Assembly: GCA_020848735.1 (NCBI GenBank)
Contig: JADLHO010000118.1
Location: 1 to 64,000, forward strand
Source of the DNA: Planctomycetota bacterium
GTDB lineage: Bacteria; Planctomycetota; UBA1135; UBA2386
DNA: 64,000 nucleotides
Reading direction: 5' to 3'
Part shown: positions 28,468 to 37,498 of the stretch, piece after piece
Layout: each line of letters begins with the position of its first letter
How positions within the stretch are numbered: position 1 is the stretch's first letter
Notes under the pieces: generated by a model
The model's input: the letters and a program-made list of their open reading frames with translations, nothing else
The model's database searches: none
Told to the model about the DNA's origin: nothing
Translations under genes and position numbers: made by a program

Positions 28468-30891
28468 TCACTTCTTCGGCTCGGCCGGCTTCTCGTCCTT
28501 CTTCGGCGCTTCCTTCTTCGCCGGGACCTTCAGCTTGCCGTGCCCGCGCCGCGAGCTGCCCGTGGTGAAGTGCCACTTCTCTTCCTGCTCGCCGCCGCGG
28601 AGCTTCAGCGTGACGACGACCTCGTAGGTCGTCTTCGGCTCGAGCACGTCCTTCGGGATCGCGAAGACGACGCTCGGGTTCTCCATGCGCTTGAGGAGCG
28701 GGACCTTGGGCGTGTGGACCCAGGTCGGCACGACCTCGTCGCGCTCGTAGTTCGCGCCGCGCTTCTTGGTCCGGAAGAGGACCATGCTCGCGTCGTCGAT
28801 CTGGTTCGCGACGTGGTTCGCGAGCTGCATGCTGATCGGGTAGCCGGCCTCGCGCTGCAGACGATCGGGGTCCTTCGCCGCCTTGTACTCCTTGGTGTCC
28901 ATCAGCGGGTCGGGGTACTCATCGGCGTGGAAGGCCGTGGGCACGCCCTCCATGCCGTCGGGCGGCCACTGCACCCAGCGGAACTTGTCGGCGGACTCGG
29001 GGTCGACCGCCTCCTCGAGCGAACCCATGTCGAGCACGACGACGTTGCCCTCCGCGGCGAAGCCGATGCGACGGATGTTCGGCTCGAGCAGCGGGAAGCG
29101 GTGGTAGACGGTGCCGACCCAGCCGTCGAGGCTGTCGGCCGGATCGATGTGCCCGCCGTTCGGGCTGATGACGATCACCGAGTTCAGGCCCGCGCGCATG
29201 CCGCGCACGGTGAAGCCGGGCTTCGCCGGGTCCTCCTCGTGCGCCTCCGGCCAGACCCAGTGATCGGGGTTCTGCTGGAGGAAGAGCGCGTGGTCGCGGC
29301 ACGCCACCGTCGACTCGAGGTCGAGCTCACAGTCGGGGAGCTGGAGCAGCGAACGGAACTCGTTCAGTCGCTCGAGGCCCTTGATCTGGTCGTCGTTCGG
29401 CTTCTCCGGGAGGAGCGGCGGGCCGTAGCCCGTGAACTCGGCGGTGAGGGTGCGGCCGGCGGCCCAACCACGCCATTCGTCCTCGATCTCCTCGCGCGAG
29501 CGCTCGAAGACCTTCAGGAAGATCTCGTCCATCGCCTCGGGCACGGGACGCTTGCCCGACGGCGGGACCGCCTTCAGGTACTCGAGCCACCGGTCCGGAT
29601 AGCGCGCCAGCAGCCAGACCGAGAAGCTCCAGGTCTTGATGCGCGCGTCCGGGCGGAAGTTCGAGAGCTGCACGCGCGGCACGCCGTTGATCGGGAAGTC
29701 CGCGCGGCCGATGGCCTGGTCGCGCATCTCGCGCAGCCACCAGGTCGCGGAGCTCGGAAGCTCGCGGCGATCGCCCGTGGTCGTGCCCGTGTCGACCGCA
29801 CCGAAGCGCGTGATCGCGGTCGCGCGCAGGTACCAGGTCGCGGCATGCATGATGCCCTCGAGCGTCGCATCGTTGCCGCCCGTGACGCGGAAGACCTCGG
29901 CGACGAGCTTGTCGTGCATCGACACCGGGGTCAGGGCGCGGATGACCTCGTTGATCTTCCCGTTCTCGCCCCAGGCGATGTTGCGGAAGTTCTCGGTGCC
30001 GTTGGTGTGGGGGTTGAGCCGGATGAACGCCTTCTGCTCGGCGTTGGTCCAGATGAAGGCCACCCAGTTGCGCTGGCCCTTGAGGATCTTGCGCGGGTCG
30101 ATCTTGCCCCGCGCCGACTCCGGCAGGCAGAACTCGAAGAAGTCGCAGGCGCGCTCGGCCCAGTGCACGCAGTCGTCGGCGTTCTCCTGACGGCCGCGCG
30201 TGAAGACCGTGAAGCTGTCGCTCTTCGCGCCGAAGAACTCGAGCTCCCCATCCTCGGCCATCAGGGCCTTGAGTTCCTTCGGCAGATCCGTGACCGGCTG
30301 CACGTCGTACTTCTTCTTCGAGAGCTCGGCCGCCTTCGCCTCGATCTCGCGCAGGCGACGGACGAACGCGATCTCCTCCGGCGTGCCCCAGAAGCCCTCC
30401 CACTCGCCGTGCTCGAGCGCCTTGTGCGAGTCGACGTCGTGCGGGTTGTAGTAGAGCGCCAGCTCGAGGTGTCCGACCGCGCGGGCCGGGACGTCCTTGA
30501 GCATCTTGATGCCGAGCTCGCGGTGGAGCTTGCCGACGGCCTCGGCGAAGCGACGCCACTCGCCGACGACCTCGAAGCGCTTCTCGTCGTTCGCATCGTC
30601 GGGCCAGCGCTTGCCCTCCTTCGGCGCCTTCCACTCGCCACCCTCCTTCTGGTAGCCGAGGGCGCGCAGGGCCTCGAGGTTCTCCGGCTCGTAGTTGCGG
30701 ATGACGAGCTCGTAGGCCTCCTTCGCGCGGGAGAACACCTTGTTGCGCAGCGCGAGCTTCGCATAGGTGTTGAGCTTGAGGGCCGCGCTCTTCGCGAGGG
30801 CGGCTTCGTCCTTCGCGTAGGGGTCGTCCTGGGCGGCGAGCCCGGCGGCGAGGAACAGGCTGGCGATGGCGAGGATTTGCAGGATGCGCAT
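28468..30891 (-). CDS. Large secreted protein with C-terminal CAP (SCP-like) domain
   Basis: The start is the ATG at 30891, which gives a signal peptide MRILQILAIASLFLAAGLAAQ; the track's extra 57 residues are upstream. The 807-residue product has a charged N-terminal third with a tetratricopeptide-like helical stretch (AKLALRNKVFSRAKEAYELVIRNYEPENLEALRALGYQ). A central region of unknown fold contains VHWAERACDFFEFCLP. Around residues 515-700 is a CAP-like segment (LERLNEFRSLLQLPDCELD, ACRDHALFLQQNPD, then GTVYHRFPLLEPNIRRIGFA). CAP proteins are extracellular and often bind or cleave peptides or lipids. The lysine-rich tail (KKEAPKKDEKPAEPKK) is unusual. No partner genes are obvious. Confidence 0.75.
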   Translation of the reverse strand: MRILQILAIASLFLAAGLAAQDDPYAKDEAALAKSAALKLNTYAKLALRNKVFSRAKEAYELVIRNYEPENLEALRALGYQKEGGEWKAPKEGKRWPDDANDEKRFEVVGEWRRFAEAVGKLHRELGIKMLKDVPARAVGHLELALYYNPHDVDSHKALEHGEWEGFWGTPEEIAFVRRLREIEAKAAELSKKKYDVQPVTDLPKELKALMAEDGELEFFGAKSDSFTVFTRGRQENADDCVHWAERACDFFEFCLPESARGKIDPRKILKGQRNWVAFIWTNAEQKAFIRLNPHTNGTENFRNIAWGENGKINEVIRALTPVSMHDKLVAEVFRVTGGNDATLEGIMHAATWYLRATAITRFGAVDTGTTTGDRRELPSSATWWLREMRDQAIGRADFPINGVPRVQLSNFRPDARIKTWSFSVWLLARYPDRWLEYLKAVPPSGKRPVPEAMDEIFLKVFERSREEIEDEWRGWAAGRTLTAEFTGYGPPLLPEKPNDDQIKGLERLNEFRSLLQLPDCELDLESTVACRDHALFLQQNPDHWVWPEAHEEDPAKPGFTVRGMRAGLNSVIVISPNGGHIDPADSLDGWVGTVYHRFPLLEPNIRRIGFAAEGNVVVLDMGSLEEAVDPESADKFRWVQWPPDGMEGVPTAFHADEYPDPLMDTKEYKAAKDPDRLQREAGYPISMQLANHVANQIDDASMVLFRTKKRGANYERDEVVPTWVHTPKVPLLKRMENPSVVFAIPKDVLEPKTTYEVVVTLKLRGGEQEEKWHFTTGSSRRGHGKLKVPAKKEAPKKDEKPAEPKK

Positions 30892-31028
30892 CGGGTCTTC
30901 GGTCCCGTCGTGACGGGCAGCGCGCGGAGCCGCGCTGGAAAGGGCGGGCAGTCTACGCAGCACACGCGACGGCCACGAGCCGGGGACCACGGAAAGGTCC
31001 CCCGCTGCGCGGATAGGATCCGCCGCGG

Positions 31029-31796
31029 ATGACCGCCGAGGTCCGCGAGATCCCACCCGCACCGCGCACGGCCCACTGGCGTGCGGTGCTCTTCCGCCGC
31101 TGGGGGCTCGCGTTGCTCGGCCTCCTGCTCGCCGGATTCGGTTCCCTGCTCACCTGGATGCTCTGGTTCGCCGCGACGAGTTCCCATCACGCCGTCGCGG
31201 AACGGATCCTCGCCGGCGCGACCGTCGCCGCGGACGGCACGGTGACGGCGGTCTCCCGCAACCACGCCGGCGACCTGCGCATCGAGTACCGGTTCCGCGC
31301 GCCCGGGGGCGCGGAGCAGGCCGGCTCCTCGTGGTTCGCGGCCGGAGCCCCGGCGCCGATCCCGGGCAGCGCGATCGGCGTCGAGTTCGCGCCCTCCGAC
31401 CCGCTCGTCAGTCGCGTCCGCGGCGGCCGCGTCGCGTTCATCGTGCCCTGGTACCGCTACGGGTTCGCGATGGCAGTCCTGCCGGGTTCGTTCGCACTGC
31501 TGGCATGGCTCTGCGCGATCGTCGCCGCGCGTCGGATGCTCGGGCGCGGCGACGTCGCCGTGGCCGAGTCGCTCGACGTGCGCGAGATCCCCTGGCTCGT
31601 CCCGACCCTGCTCGAGGTGCGCTTCCGGTTCCGCGACCGGCAGGCTCGCCTCGTCGAGGGCCGGCACGTCGTCGCCGCGCGCTCGTCCCTCGGTCAGCGC
31701 GTGGTCGCGAACGGCGCGCGCGTCGCGGTGGTGCACGATCGCGAGCGACCTCGCCATCACCAGCTCGTGGTCGCCGAGGACTTCGCCCGCGCATGA
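31029..31796 (+). CDS. DUF3592-like membrane protein (first of a tandem pair)
   Basis: The 255-residue protein has a membrane helix near residues 27-48 (LALLGLLLAGFGSLLTWMLWF) and another near 145-165. Between them is an extracytoplasmic beta-rich loop with the DUF3592 features RIEYRFRAPGGAEQAGSSW, then PIPGSAIGVEFAPSDPLVSR. A second cytoplasmic copy-like domain follows (VRFRFRDRQARLVEGRHV to DRERPRHHQLVVAEDF). The family is widespread and uncharacterised. Its stop overlaps the start of a second, similar gene; the two probably arose by duplication and sit in an operon with a DinG-type helicase. Confidence 0.7.
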   Translation: MTAEVREIPPAPRTAHWRAVLFRRWGLALLGLLLAGFGSLLTWMLWFAATSSHHAVAERILAGATVAADGTVTAVSRNHAGDLRIEYRFRAPGGAEQAGSSWFAAGAPAPIPGSAIGVEFAPSDPLVSRVRGGRVAFIVPWYRYGFAMAVLPGSFALLAWLCAIVAARRMLGRGDVAVAESLDVREIPWLVPTLLEVRFRFRDRQARLVEGRHVVAARSSLGQRVVANGARVAVVHDRERPRHHQLVVAEDFARA

Positions 31797-32575
31797 GCAG
31801 CCAGGTGCTCCCCGCGGCCCCGCGCCGTCCGCGCTTCGCCGCCACGGCGCGCGTCCAGGCGCGACTCGCCGTGTTCCTCGTCGGCCTCCTCCTGCTGCCG
31901 CTGATCGCGGCGCTCGCCCTGCACGCCGCGGGCGTCGACGTGTTCGGCCACGAAGACGACACCCTCCGCATGGAACGCGCGACGGGTCCGGGTCGCGTCG
32001 TCCGCGTCGAGGACTTCGCTCCGCGGTTCCTGCCGCAGGTGCGACGACTCGCGTTCGAGTTCGTCGACGGCGAAGGCACGACCCGCGAGGGCATCTCCTT
32101 CGCGCCGCCCGGCACGAGCTTCACCGCCGGCGCCGGGACGCGCATCGAGTACAGCCCCAACGACCCGGCGATCGCGCGCGTCGTCGGCACGCTGCGCAAC
32201 CCCTACGAGCCCGCGCTCTCGCGCCTCGTCGCGTTCGTCGCGCTGCCGGGCCTGCTCGCGCTGCTGCTCGCGCTGCGCGACCACGCGCGGCGGCGCATGC
32301 TGCTCGTGCTGGGACGCGAGTGCGGGTTCGAGATCCTGGAGCAACGTGTCCTGGGCCACCGGCTGCACACGCGCTACCGCTATCGCGACGAGCGCGGCGC
32401 GTTCCACAGCGTGACGCTCGTGCTCGATGCGCGGTCGCCGCTCGCGGTGCGTCTGAGCGGAGCCCCGCTCTCGCTGCGGGTGATCCACGACCTCCACGAA
32501 CCCACACGCCATCGATTGGTGCACGCGGGCGACTTCGTCGCCGACGTGCACGCGGACGCGGAGCGTTCCGCGTGA
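31793..32575 (+). CDS. DUF3592-like membrane protein (second of a tandem pair)
   Basis: The ATG at 31793 overlaps the stop of the previous gene. The 260-residue product has the same plan as its neighbour. Helix one is LAVFLVGLLLLPLIAALALHAAG, then comes an outside beta loop (LAFEFVDGEGTTREGISFAP, RIEYSPNDPAIARVVGT). Helix two is LVAFVALPGLLALLLAL, and a cytoplasmic beta domain (TRYRYRDERGAFHSVTLVLD to HRLVHAGDF) follows. The repeated I-E-Y-S-P-N-D-P-x-x-x-R-V versus V-E-F-A-P-S-D-P-x-x-x-R-V supports duplication. Function is unknown. The next gene begins inside its stop codon (GTGA). Confidence 0.7.
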   Translation: MSSQVLPAAPRRPRFAATARVQARLAVFLVGLLLLPLIAALALHAAGVDVFGHEDDTLRMERATGPGRVVRVEDFAPRFLPQVRRLAFEFVDGEGTTREGISFAPPGTSFTAGAGTRIEYSPNDPAIARVVGTLRNPYEPALSRLVAFVALPGLLALLLALRDHARRRMLLVLGRECGFEILEQRVLGHRLHTRYRYRDERGAFHSVTLVLDARSPLAVRLSGAPLSLRVIHDLHEPTRHRLVHAGDFVADVHADAERSA

Positions 32576-34554
32576 ACGAGTCCCCGTCGATCGAGGACGT
32601 GCTCGGCGAGGCGGGCTTCGTGCGACGGCGCCTTCCCGGTTGGGAGCCGCGACCGCAGCAGCTGGAGCTCGCGCATGCCGTCGCGCGCGCGTTCGGGTCC
32701 GGACGCCATCTGCTCGCCGAGGCGGGCACGGGCGTCGGCAAGTCGTTCGCGTATCTCGTGCCCGCGGTCCTGCAGTCGCTCGAGCGGCCGAACGAGGGAC
32801 CGGTCGTCGTGTCGACGCGCACGATCGCCCTGCAGGAGCAGCTCGAGCAGAAGGACCTGCCCTTCCTCCACGCGATCCTGCCGCTGGAGTGGTCGTCGGT
32901 CACCGCGGTCGGACGCTCGCACTACGTGTGCCTGCGGCGCATGCACCTCGCGTCGCGCGAGCGCGCGAGCCTCTTCGACGACGAGGCGCGCGAGGCCCAG
33001 CTCGACCGCGTGCTGGCCTGGTCACGCCGGACGCACGGCGGGCTGCGCTTCGAGCTCGATCCCCCGGTCGACGACGAGGTCTGGGACGAGGTGCGCGCCG
33101 AGCAGGGCAACTGCCTCTACAAGGCCTGCCCTCACTACGACGAGTGCCCCTACCAACGCGCGCGGCGGCGCCTCGAGTCGGCGCAGATCATCGTCGTCAA
33201 CCACGCGCTCTACTGCGCCGACATCGCGCTGCGCATCGCGGGTGCGCGCTACCTGCCGGAGCATCGGGTCGTGGTGTTCGACGAGGCGCATCACCTCGAG
33301 CGCGTCGCCACCGAGGCCCTGGGAGCGCGCCTCTCGCTGGGTTCGGTGCTCTGGCAGCTGCGCCGACTGCGGCCGCGGCGTGCACGGCGCAACCTGCTCG
33401 AGCGCAGCGGCTCGGCGTCCGCGCACACCCTGCTCGAGGAGACGCGGGGCGCTGCGGAGGCCTTCTTCGCGATGCTGCACGCCCGCGCCGAGAATTCCGG
33501 AGCGGGTCGCCCGGCGCAGCTGCTCCTCGAACCCGACGACGTGCTCGACGATCCCGTCACCGCTCCGCTCACCGCGCTCGCCGCCGAACTGCACGCCGTC
33601 GCGGCCGGGATCTCGGAGGTCGATCTCCGCGCGGAGCTCCAGGCGCGCGCGCGCGGTCTGCAGGCGCTTGCCGCCGTGCTGATGACCCTGCGCGGTCCGG
33701 CGCTCGGCGAGAGCGTCCGGTGGATCGAGGCGGACCAGCGCGGCGCCGCGCTGCGTTCCGCTCCGCTCGAGGTCTCGGCCACGCTCGAGCGCCACGTCTT
33801 CGCGGCGCCGCGCTGTGCGGTGCTCGTGAGCGCGACCCTCGAGCCCGGCCTGGATCCCAAGCTCTCGTGGCTGCGGCGACGACTGGGCATCGGCGAGCAG
33901 GCCGACGCCCTGCGGCTCGGTTCGCCCTTCGACTACCGGCGCAACGTGCGCGTGCGCATCCCCGAGGCGATGCCGGATCCGGGCCGCGAACCCGCGGCCT
34001 TCCTGAATCGCTGCCGCGAGGAGGTCCGGGAGCGCGTGCTCCGCAACGGCGGACGCGCGCTCGTGCTCTGCACCTCCTGGGGCTTCGTCCGGTCCCTCGC
34101 CGACGAACTGCGCCCGGCGCTCGCCGCGGCCGGGATCGCATTGCTGGTGCAGGGCGAGGCACCGATGCGGGAGCTCCTGCGCCGCAAGCTCGCGGAGCCG
34201 AGCTCGGTGTTCCTCGGCACCGAGTCGCTCTGGGAAGGCATCGACATCCCGGGTGAGGCCCTGACGCTCGTCGTCGTCACCCGCCTGCCCTTCGCGCAAC
34301 CCGACCACCCGCTGACGCGCGCACGCCTGCGCGCGATCGAGGCCCGCGGCGGCGATCCCTTCACGGAGCACTCCCTGCCGGAGGCCGTGCTCAAGTTCCG
34401 GCAGGGCTTCGGACGCCTCGTCCGGCGCGCGGACGACCACGGCGAGGTCGTCGTCCTCGATCCACGGACGCGGACCAAGCCCTACGGCCGCGCGTTCCTC
34501 GCCGCGCTGCCGGAGGGCGTGCTCGCGGACGACGACGAGCCTGGCCATGCGTGA
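32572..34554 (+). CDS. dinG: DinG/XPD-family ATP-dependent helicase
   Basis: The GTG at 32572 overlaps the upstream stop; the product is 660 residues. Superfamily 2 motifs are in order: Q-like [15 protein letters not shown], Walker [28 protein letters not shown], the DEAH box [48 protein letters not shown] and a final QGFGRLVRR. Four cysteines lie between Walker A and DEAH in a C-x(17)-C-x4-C-type spread (YVC...[13 protein letters not shown]), consistent with the Fe-S cluster of the DinG/XPD family. Such 5'-3' helicases resolve D-loops, R-loops and other structures. It is coupled to the DUF3592-like genes, an arrangement I cannot explain functionally. Confidence 0.9.
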   Translation: MNESPSIEDVLGEAGFVRRRLPGWEPRPQQLELAHAVARAFGSGRHLLAEAGTGVGKSFAYLVPAVLQSLERPNEGPVVVSTRTIALQEQLEQKDLPFLHAILPLEWSSVTAVGRSHYVCLRRMHLASRERASLFDDEAREAQLDRVLAWSRRTHGGLRFELDPPVDDEVWDEVRAEQGNCLYKACPHYDECPYQRARRRLESAQIIVVNHALYCADIALRIAGARYLPEHRVVVFDEAHHLERVATEALGARLSLGSVLWQLRRLRPRRARRNLLERSGSASAHTLLEETRGAAEAFFAMLHARAENSGAGRPAQLLLEPDDVLDDPVTAPLTALAAELHAVAAGISEVDLRAELQARARGLQALAAVLMTLRGPALGESVRWIEADQRGAALRSAPLEVSATLERHVFAAPRCAVLVSATLEPGLDPKLSWLRRRLGIGEQADALRLGSPFDYRRNVRVRIPEAMPDPGREPAAFLNRCREEVRERVLRNGGRALVLCTSWGFVRSLADELRPALAAAGIALLVQGEAPMRELLRRKLAEPSSVFLGTESLWEGIDIPGEALTLVVVTRLPFAQPDHPLTRARLRAIEARGGDPFTEHSLPEAVLKFRQGFGRLVRRADDHGEVVVLDPRTRTKPYGRAFLAALPEGVLADDDEPGHA

Positions 34555-34569
34555 ATGCCGGCTGGACAC

Positions 34570-34603
34570 ACTGGTATCGGAGTGATATCAGTCCGATACC
34601 AGT
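34570..34603. promoter_or_regulatory. 34-bp near-perfect palindrome overlapping a putative promoter (operator)
   Basis: The sequence ACTGGTATCGG-AG-TGATATCA-GT-CCGATACCAGT equals its own reverse complement except for one symmetric G/G pair. It contains three ATC/GAT steps spaced about one helical turn apart. A plausible promoter overlaps it: TGGACA at 34563-34568, a 17-bp spacer, then TG-a-TATCAG (extended -10) at 86-91 of the 34501 block. A dimeric or tetrameric repressor here would block the SPFH gene that starts 11 bp downstream. The Arc-type protein encoded two genes down is the obvious candidate regulator. Confidence 0.8.
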
Positions 34604-34613
34604 CGAGGACAGC

Positions 34614-35522
34614 ATGAACCAAGCCCGCTCCAAGGAGCACAGCTTCCCTTCCCCGATTCCCGGCGTGCCGATGCTCCTGCTCGGCATCGCGGCGTTCCCG
34701 CTCGCCATCTACTGCTTCGTGCTCGCGATCCAACACGGCCGCAACGGCACGGGCGACGTCGCCCGCTTCGTGATCTCCGGGATCGCGCTGATCCTGTCCG
34801 GGATCCTGATCCTGATCGGCCTGACGCTGGTCAACCCCAACCAGAGCAAGGCGGTGCTGCTCTTCGGCCGCTACCGCGGCACCATCCGCAGCTCGGGCTT
34901 CTTCTGGGTGAATCCGTTCACCGTCCGCAGGCTCGTGTCGCTGCGCGCGCACAACTTCAACAGCGAGAAGCTGAAGGTGAACGACCACGGCGGCAATCCG
35001 ATCGAGATCGGTGCGGTCGTCGTCTGGCGCGTGCGCGACACCGCGCAGGCCATCTTCGACGTCGAGGACTTCGAGTCCTACGTCGAGGTGCAGACGGAGT
35101 CGGCGCTGCGCACGCTCGCCGCGAACCACGCGTACGACGCGAGCGAGGAGCACCCCGACGTCACCTCGCTGCGCGGCAGCGGCGAGATCGTGGCCAAGGA
35201 GCTCATGACCGAACTCACCGAGCGCCTCGCGATGGCCGGCATCGAGGTCCTCGAGGCGCGCCTCGCCCACCTGGCCTACGCGCCGGAGATCGCGGGCGCG
35301 ATGCTCCAGCGCCAGCAGGCGCAGGCGATCATCGCGGCGCGGACGAAGATCGTGGACGGCGCGGTGGGCATGGTCGAGATGGCCCTCGATCGCCTGAGCC
35401 AGCGCGGCGTGATCGAACTCGACGAGGAGCGCAAGGCCGCGATGGTCCAGAACCTGATGGTCGTGCTCTGCAGCGAGCGCGGCACCCAACCGGTCGTCAA
35501 CGCGGGGACGATCTACCCCTGA
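34614..35522 (+). CDS. SPFH/Band-7 domain membrane protein
   Basis: The ATG at 34614 gives 302 residues. Two N-terminal hydrophobic segments ([22 protein letters not shown] and [22 protein letters not shown]) precede an SPFH domain that begins [29 protein letters not shown]. It continues with [27 protein letters not shown] and a helical stretch rich in Ala/Gln ([25 protein letters not shown]). SPFH proteins form large membrane rings or microdomains. The end [11 protein letters not shown] is characteristic of the subgroup that is often next to a small Arc/RHH protein, as here. It lies right behind the palindrome, so tight repression is likely. Confidence 0.88.
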   Translation: MNQARSKEHSFPSPIPGVPMLLLGIAAFPLAIYCFVLAIQHGRNGTGDVARFVISGIALILSGILILIGLTLVNPNQSKAVLLFGRYRGTIRSSGFFWVNPFTVRRLVSLRAHNFNSEKLKVNDHGGNPIEIGAVVVWRVRDTAQAIFDVEDFESYVEVQTESALRTLAANHAYDASEEHPDVTSLRGSGEIVAKELMTELTERLAMAGIEVLEARLAHLAYAPEIAGAMLQRQQAQAIIAARTKIVDGAVGMVEMALDRLSQRGVIELDEERKAAMVQNLMVVLCSERGTQPVVNAGTIYP

Positions 35523-35542
35523 CTCACCCGCGGTGAAGCGCA

Positions 35543-35746
35543 GTGGCGAACGACAAGAAGGGCTTCCTGCTGCGGATCCCCGAGGAGCTGCTCGAGCAGC
35601 TCCGGGGCTGGGCCGAGCAGGAGATGCGCAGCGTGAACGGGCAGATCGAGTGGATCCTGCGCGAGGCGCTGCGCGCCCGCGGCCGCGCGAGCGGCGAGGC
35701 CCCGCCGCCGGCACGCGCGACCCGCCGGCGGAGCCGCCCGGACTGA
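35543..35746 (+). CDS. Arc-family ribbon-helix-helix DNA-binding protein
   Basis: The 67-residue protein starts at the GTG at 35543. It has the RHH order: a short strand KGFLLRIPEELLEQLRGWA, then a helix, then the NGQIEWILREAL turn-helix. The rest is a basic, proline-containing tail (PPARATRRRSRPD). RHH proteins bind palindromic operators as dimers. Position directly after the SPFH gene, with a large palindrome in front of that gene, makes autoregulation of the pair the simplest reading; this is inferred. A toxin partner was not found, so I do not call it an antitoxin. Confidence 0.82.
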   Translation: MANDKKGFLLRIPEELLEQLRGWAEQEMRSVNGQIEWILREALRARGRASGEAPPPARATRRRSRPD

Positions 35747-35756
35747 GCGCGAGGAC

Positions 35757-37334
35757 TCACTTGATGCCGTGCATCAGGCGGTTCATCGGCTTCGCGAGCA
35801 AGAGGTAGAGCGCGCCCGCGACGATCGCGAACCACGCGATCCCGGCGTAGGTCGAGCTGTACGCGGCGAGTGCATCGGCGCCCACGATCTGCCCCTTGTC
35901 CAGCTTGTCCTCGTCGAGTGCGCCGCCGGCGATCGCGGAGATCACCCCGGCGAGGTAGTTGCCGCAGGAGATCGACAGGAACCAGGCACCCATCGCGACA
36001 CCGGTCATGTGCGACGGTGCGAGCTTCGTCACCATCGACAGCCCCACCGGGGAGATGCACAGCTCGCCGGTCGTGTGGAAGAGGTAGACGAGGAAGAGCA
36101 TCAGGAACGGCGTGCGGAACTCGGGCCCGGCCATCGAGATCGCGAGGTTGCACACGACGAAACCCAGGCCGACCTGCACGAGCCCGAGGCCGAACTTGCG
36201 CGGGATCGAGGGGTTGCGATCCTGCGCGGCGAGCTTGACCCACAGCCAGGCGAACACGGGCCCCAACAGGATGATGTAGACCGCGTTGACCGACTGGAAG
36301 TACTCGAAGTCCCACCAGCCCGGGTTCGAGACGTGGTCGCGCGCGAAGAAGTTGAGGGAGTTGCCGGCTTGCTCGAAGCACGCCCAGAAGATCATGTTCG
36401 CGAAGAGCAGCAGCAGGAACGCGTACATCCGCTGACCGCCAGCACGATCTCCGGCGGCGCTCATCTTGATCCCCAGGCTGACGAACCACAGCAGCATCCC
36501 GATCGCCAGGATCAGCAGGATGTAACCGCCGATGTCCTTGCGGGAGAGCAGGAAGTGCACGCACGGGGCGGTGACCGCGCAGCCGGCGAGCACGCACAGC
36601 AGCCACTTCGCCCCCTGCCGGTTCTCCGGAGTCAGGCCCTTGTCACCGAGGCCGCGTTGGAAGAAGCGGAAGGTCAGGATGCCCAGCAGCATGCCCGCGC
36701 CGGCCATGCCGAAGCCCCACCGGTAGTCGGGGAGCAGGACCAGCCCCGACGGGAGGATCTGCTCGGGCTTGGGCTCGTAGCCCGGCGGCAACGCTTCCCG
36801 GGCGACCTCGATCGGGAACACGTTCGAGATCCAGGCGCACAGGACCGGAGCGAGCGCCGCCCCGATGTTGATGCCCATGTAGAAGATCGTGAAGCCGCCG
36901 TCGCGCCGCGGGTCGTTGGGCCCGTAGAGCTTGCCGACGAGCGTGCTGATGTTCGGCTTGAAGAGGCCGTTGCCGACGACGATCAGCGAGAGTCCCCAGA
37001 GGAACGCGCTCTGGTCCTTGACGGTCAGCGTGAAGCAGCCCGCCGCCATGATCGTGCCCCCGAGCAGGATGCTCCGCCGGTAGCCCAGCACCTTGTCGGC
37101 GACGTAGCCGCCGAAGATCCCGACCGCGTAGACGAGCGACGTGTACGCGCCGTAGATCAGCGCCGCGTCCTTCTTCGCCACCATGAAGAGCTGCGCGACG
37201 TACACCGCCAGCAGCGCGCGCATGCCGTAGTAGCAGAAGCGTTCCCAGAGCTCCGCGAAGAAGAGCATGTAGAGGCCGGGGGGATGGCCCCCCTTGGACT
37301 CGGGGGACGTCGCGGCGACGGCTGGGCTGGACAC
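35757..37334 (-). CDS. POT/PTR2-family proton-dependent peptide transporter
   Basis: The start is the GTG at 37334 with AAGGAG upstream; the longer track frame lacks support. The 525-residue product is a major-facilitator protein with about 12-14 helices. The PTR2 signature LYMLFFAELWERFCYYGMR is present near the N-terminus, and helix 5 is FYMGINIGAALAPVLCAWI. Later comes the conserved GELCISPVGLSMVTKLAP with EL-C-SP. These residues define di/tripeptide symporters that couple uptake to protons. The signature E-x-x-E-R-F is intact. It appears to be a single-gene unit, divergent from the hydrolase gene downstream. Confidence 0.93.
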   Translation of the reverse strand: MSSPAVAATSPESKGGHPPGLYMLFFAELWERFCYYGMRALLAVYVAQLFMVAKKDAALIYGAYTSLVYAVGIFGGYVADKVLGYRRSILLGGTIMAAGCFTLTVKDQSAFLWGLSLIVVGNGLFKPNISTLVGKLYGPNDPRRDGGFTIFYMGINIGAALAPVLCAWISNVFPIEVAREALPPGYEPKPEQILPSGLVLLPDYRWGFGMAGAGMLLGILTFRFFQRGLGDKGLTPENRQGAKWLLCVLAGCAVTAPCVHFLLSRKDIGGYILLILAIGMLLWFVSLGIKMSAAGDRAGGQRMYAFLLLLFANMIFWACFEQAGNSLNFFARDHVSNPGWWDFEYFQSVNAVYIILLGPVFAWLWVKLAAQDRNPSIPRKFGLGLVQVGLGFVVCNLAISMAGPEFRTPFLMLFLVYLFHTTGELCISPVGLSMVTKLAPSHMTGVAMGAWFLSISCGNYLAGVISAIAGGALDEDKLDKGQIVGADALAAYSSTYAGIAWFAIVAGALYLLLAKPMNRLMHGIK

Positions 37335-37498
37335 GCGGGGCTCCTTGGGGACGAGGTTGAGGGGACGCGGGACTCGTGAGAGGGCGCCGCGGCCCGGGTT
37401 CGGATCCTCACGCGGCTTCGCCCCGGAAGGCAACCCGAAAACCCCGCCTCGCGCGGGGCTATCGTCCCGACACCTCGTCCACCGCGACGCGACCCACC

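Noticed and set aside
34570-34603. Considered as a terminator of the helicase gene
   Set aside because: The stem is AT-containing with a palindromic centre and no T run follows; it overlaps a good promoter, so operator is the better reading.
37442-37458. Hairpin CCCCGC-ctcgc-GCGGGG next to AAAA (TTTT on the minus strand)
   Set aside because: It looks like a short terminator for minus-strand transcripts, but no minus-strand gene ends there; it sits between two divergent genes, so it is probably incidental.
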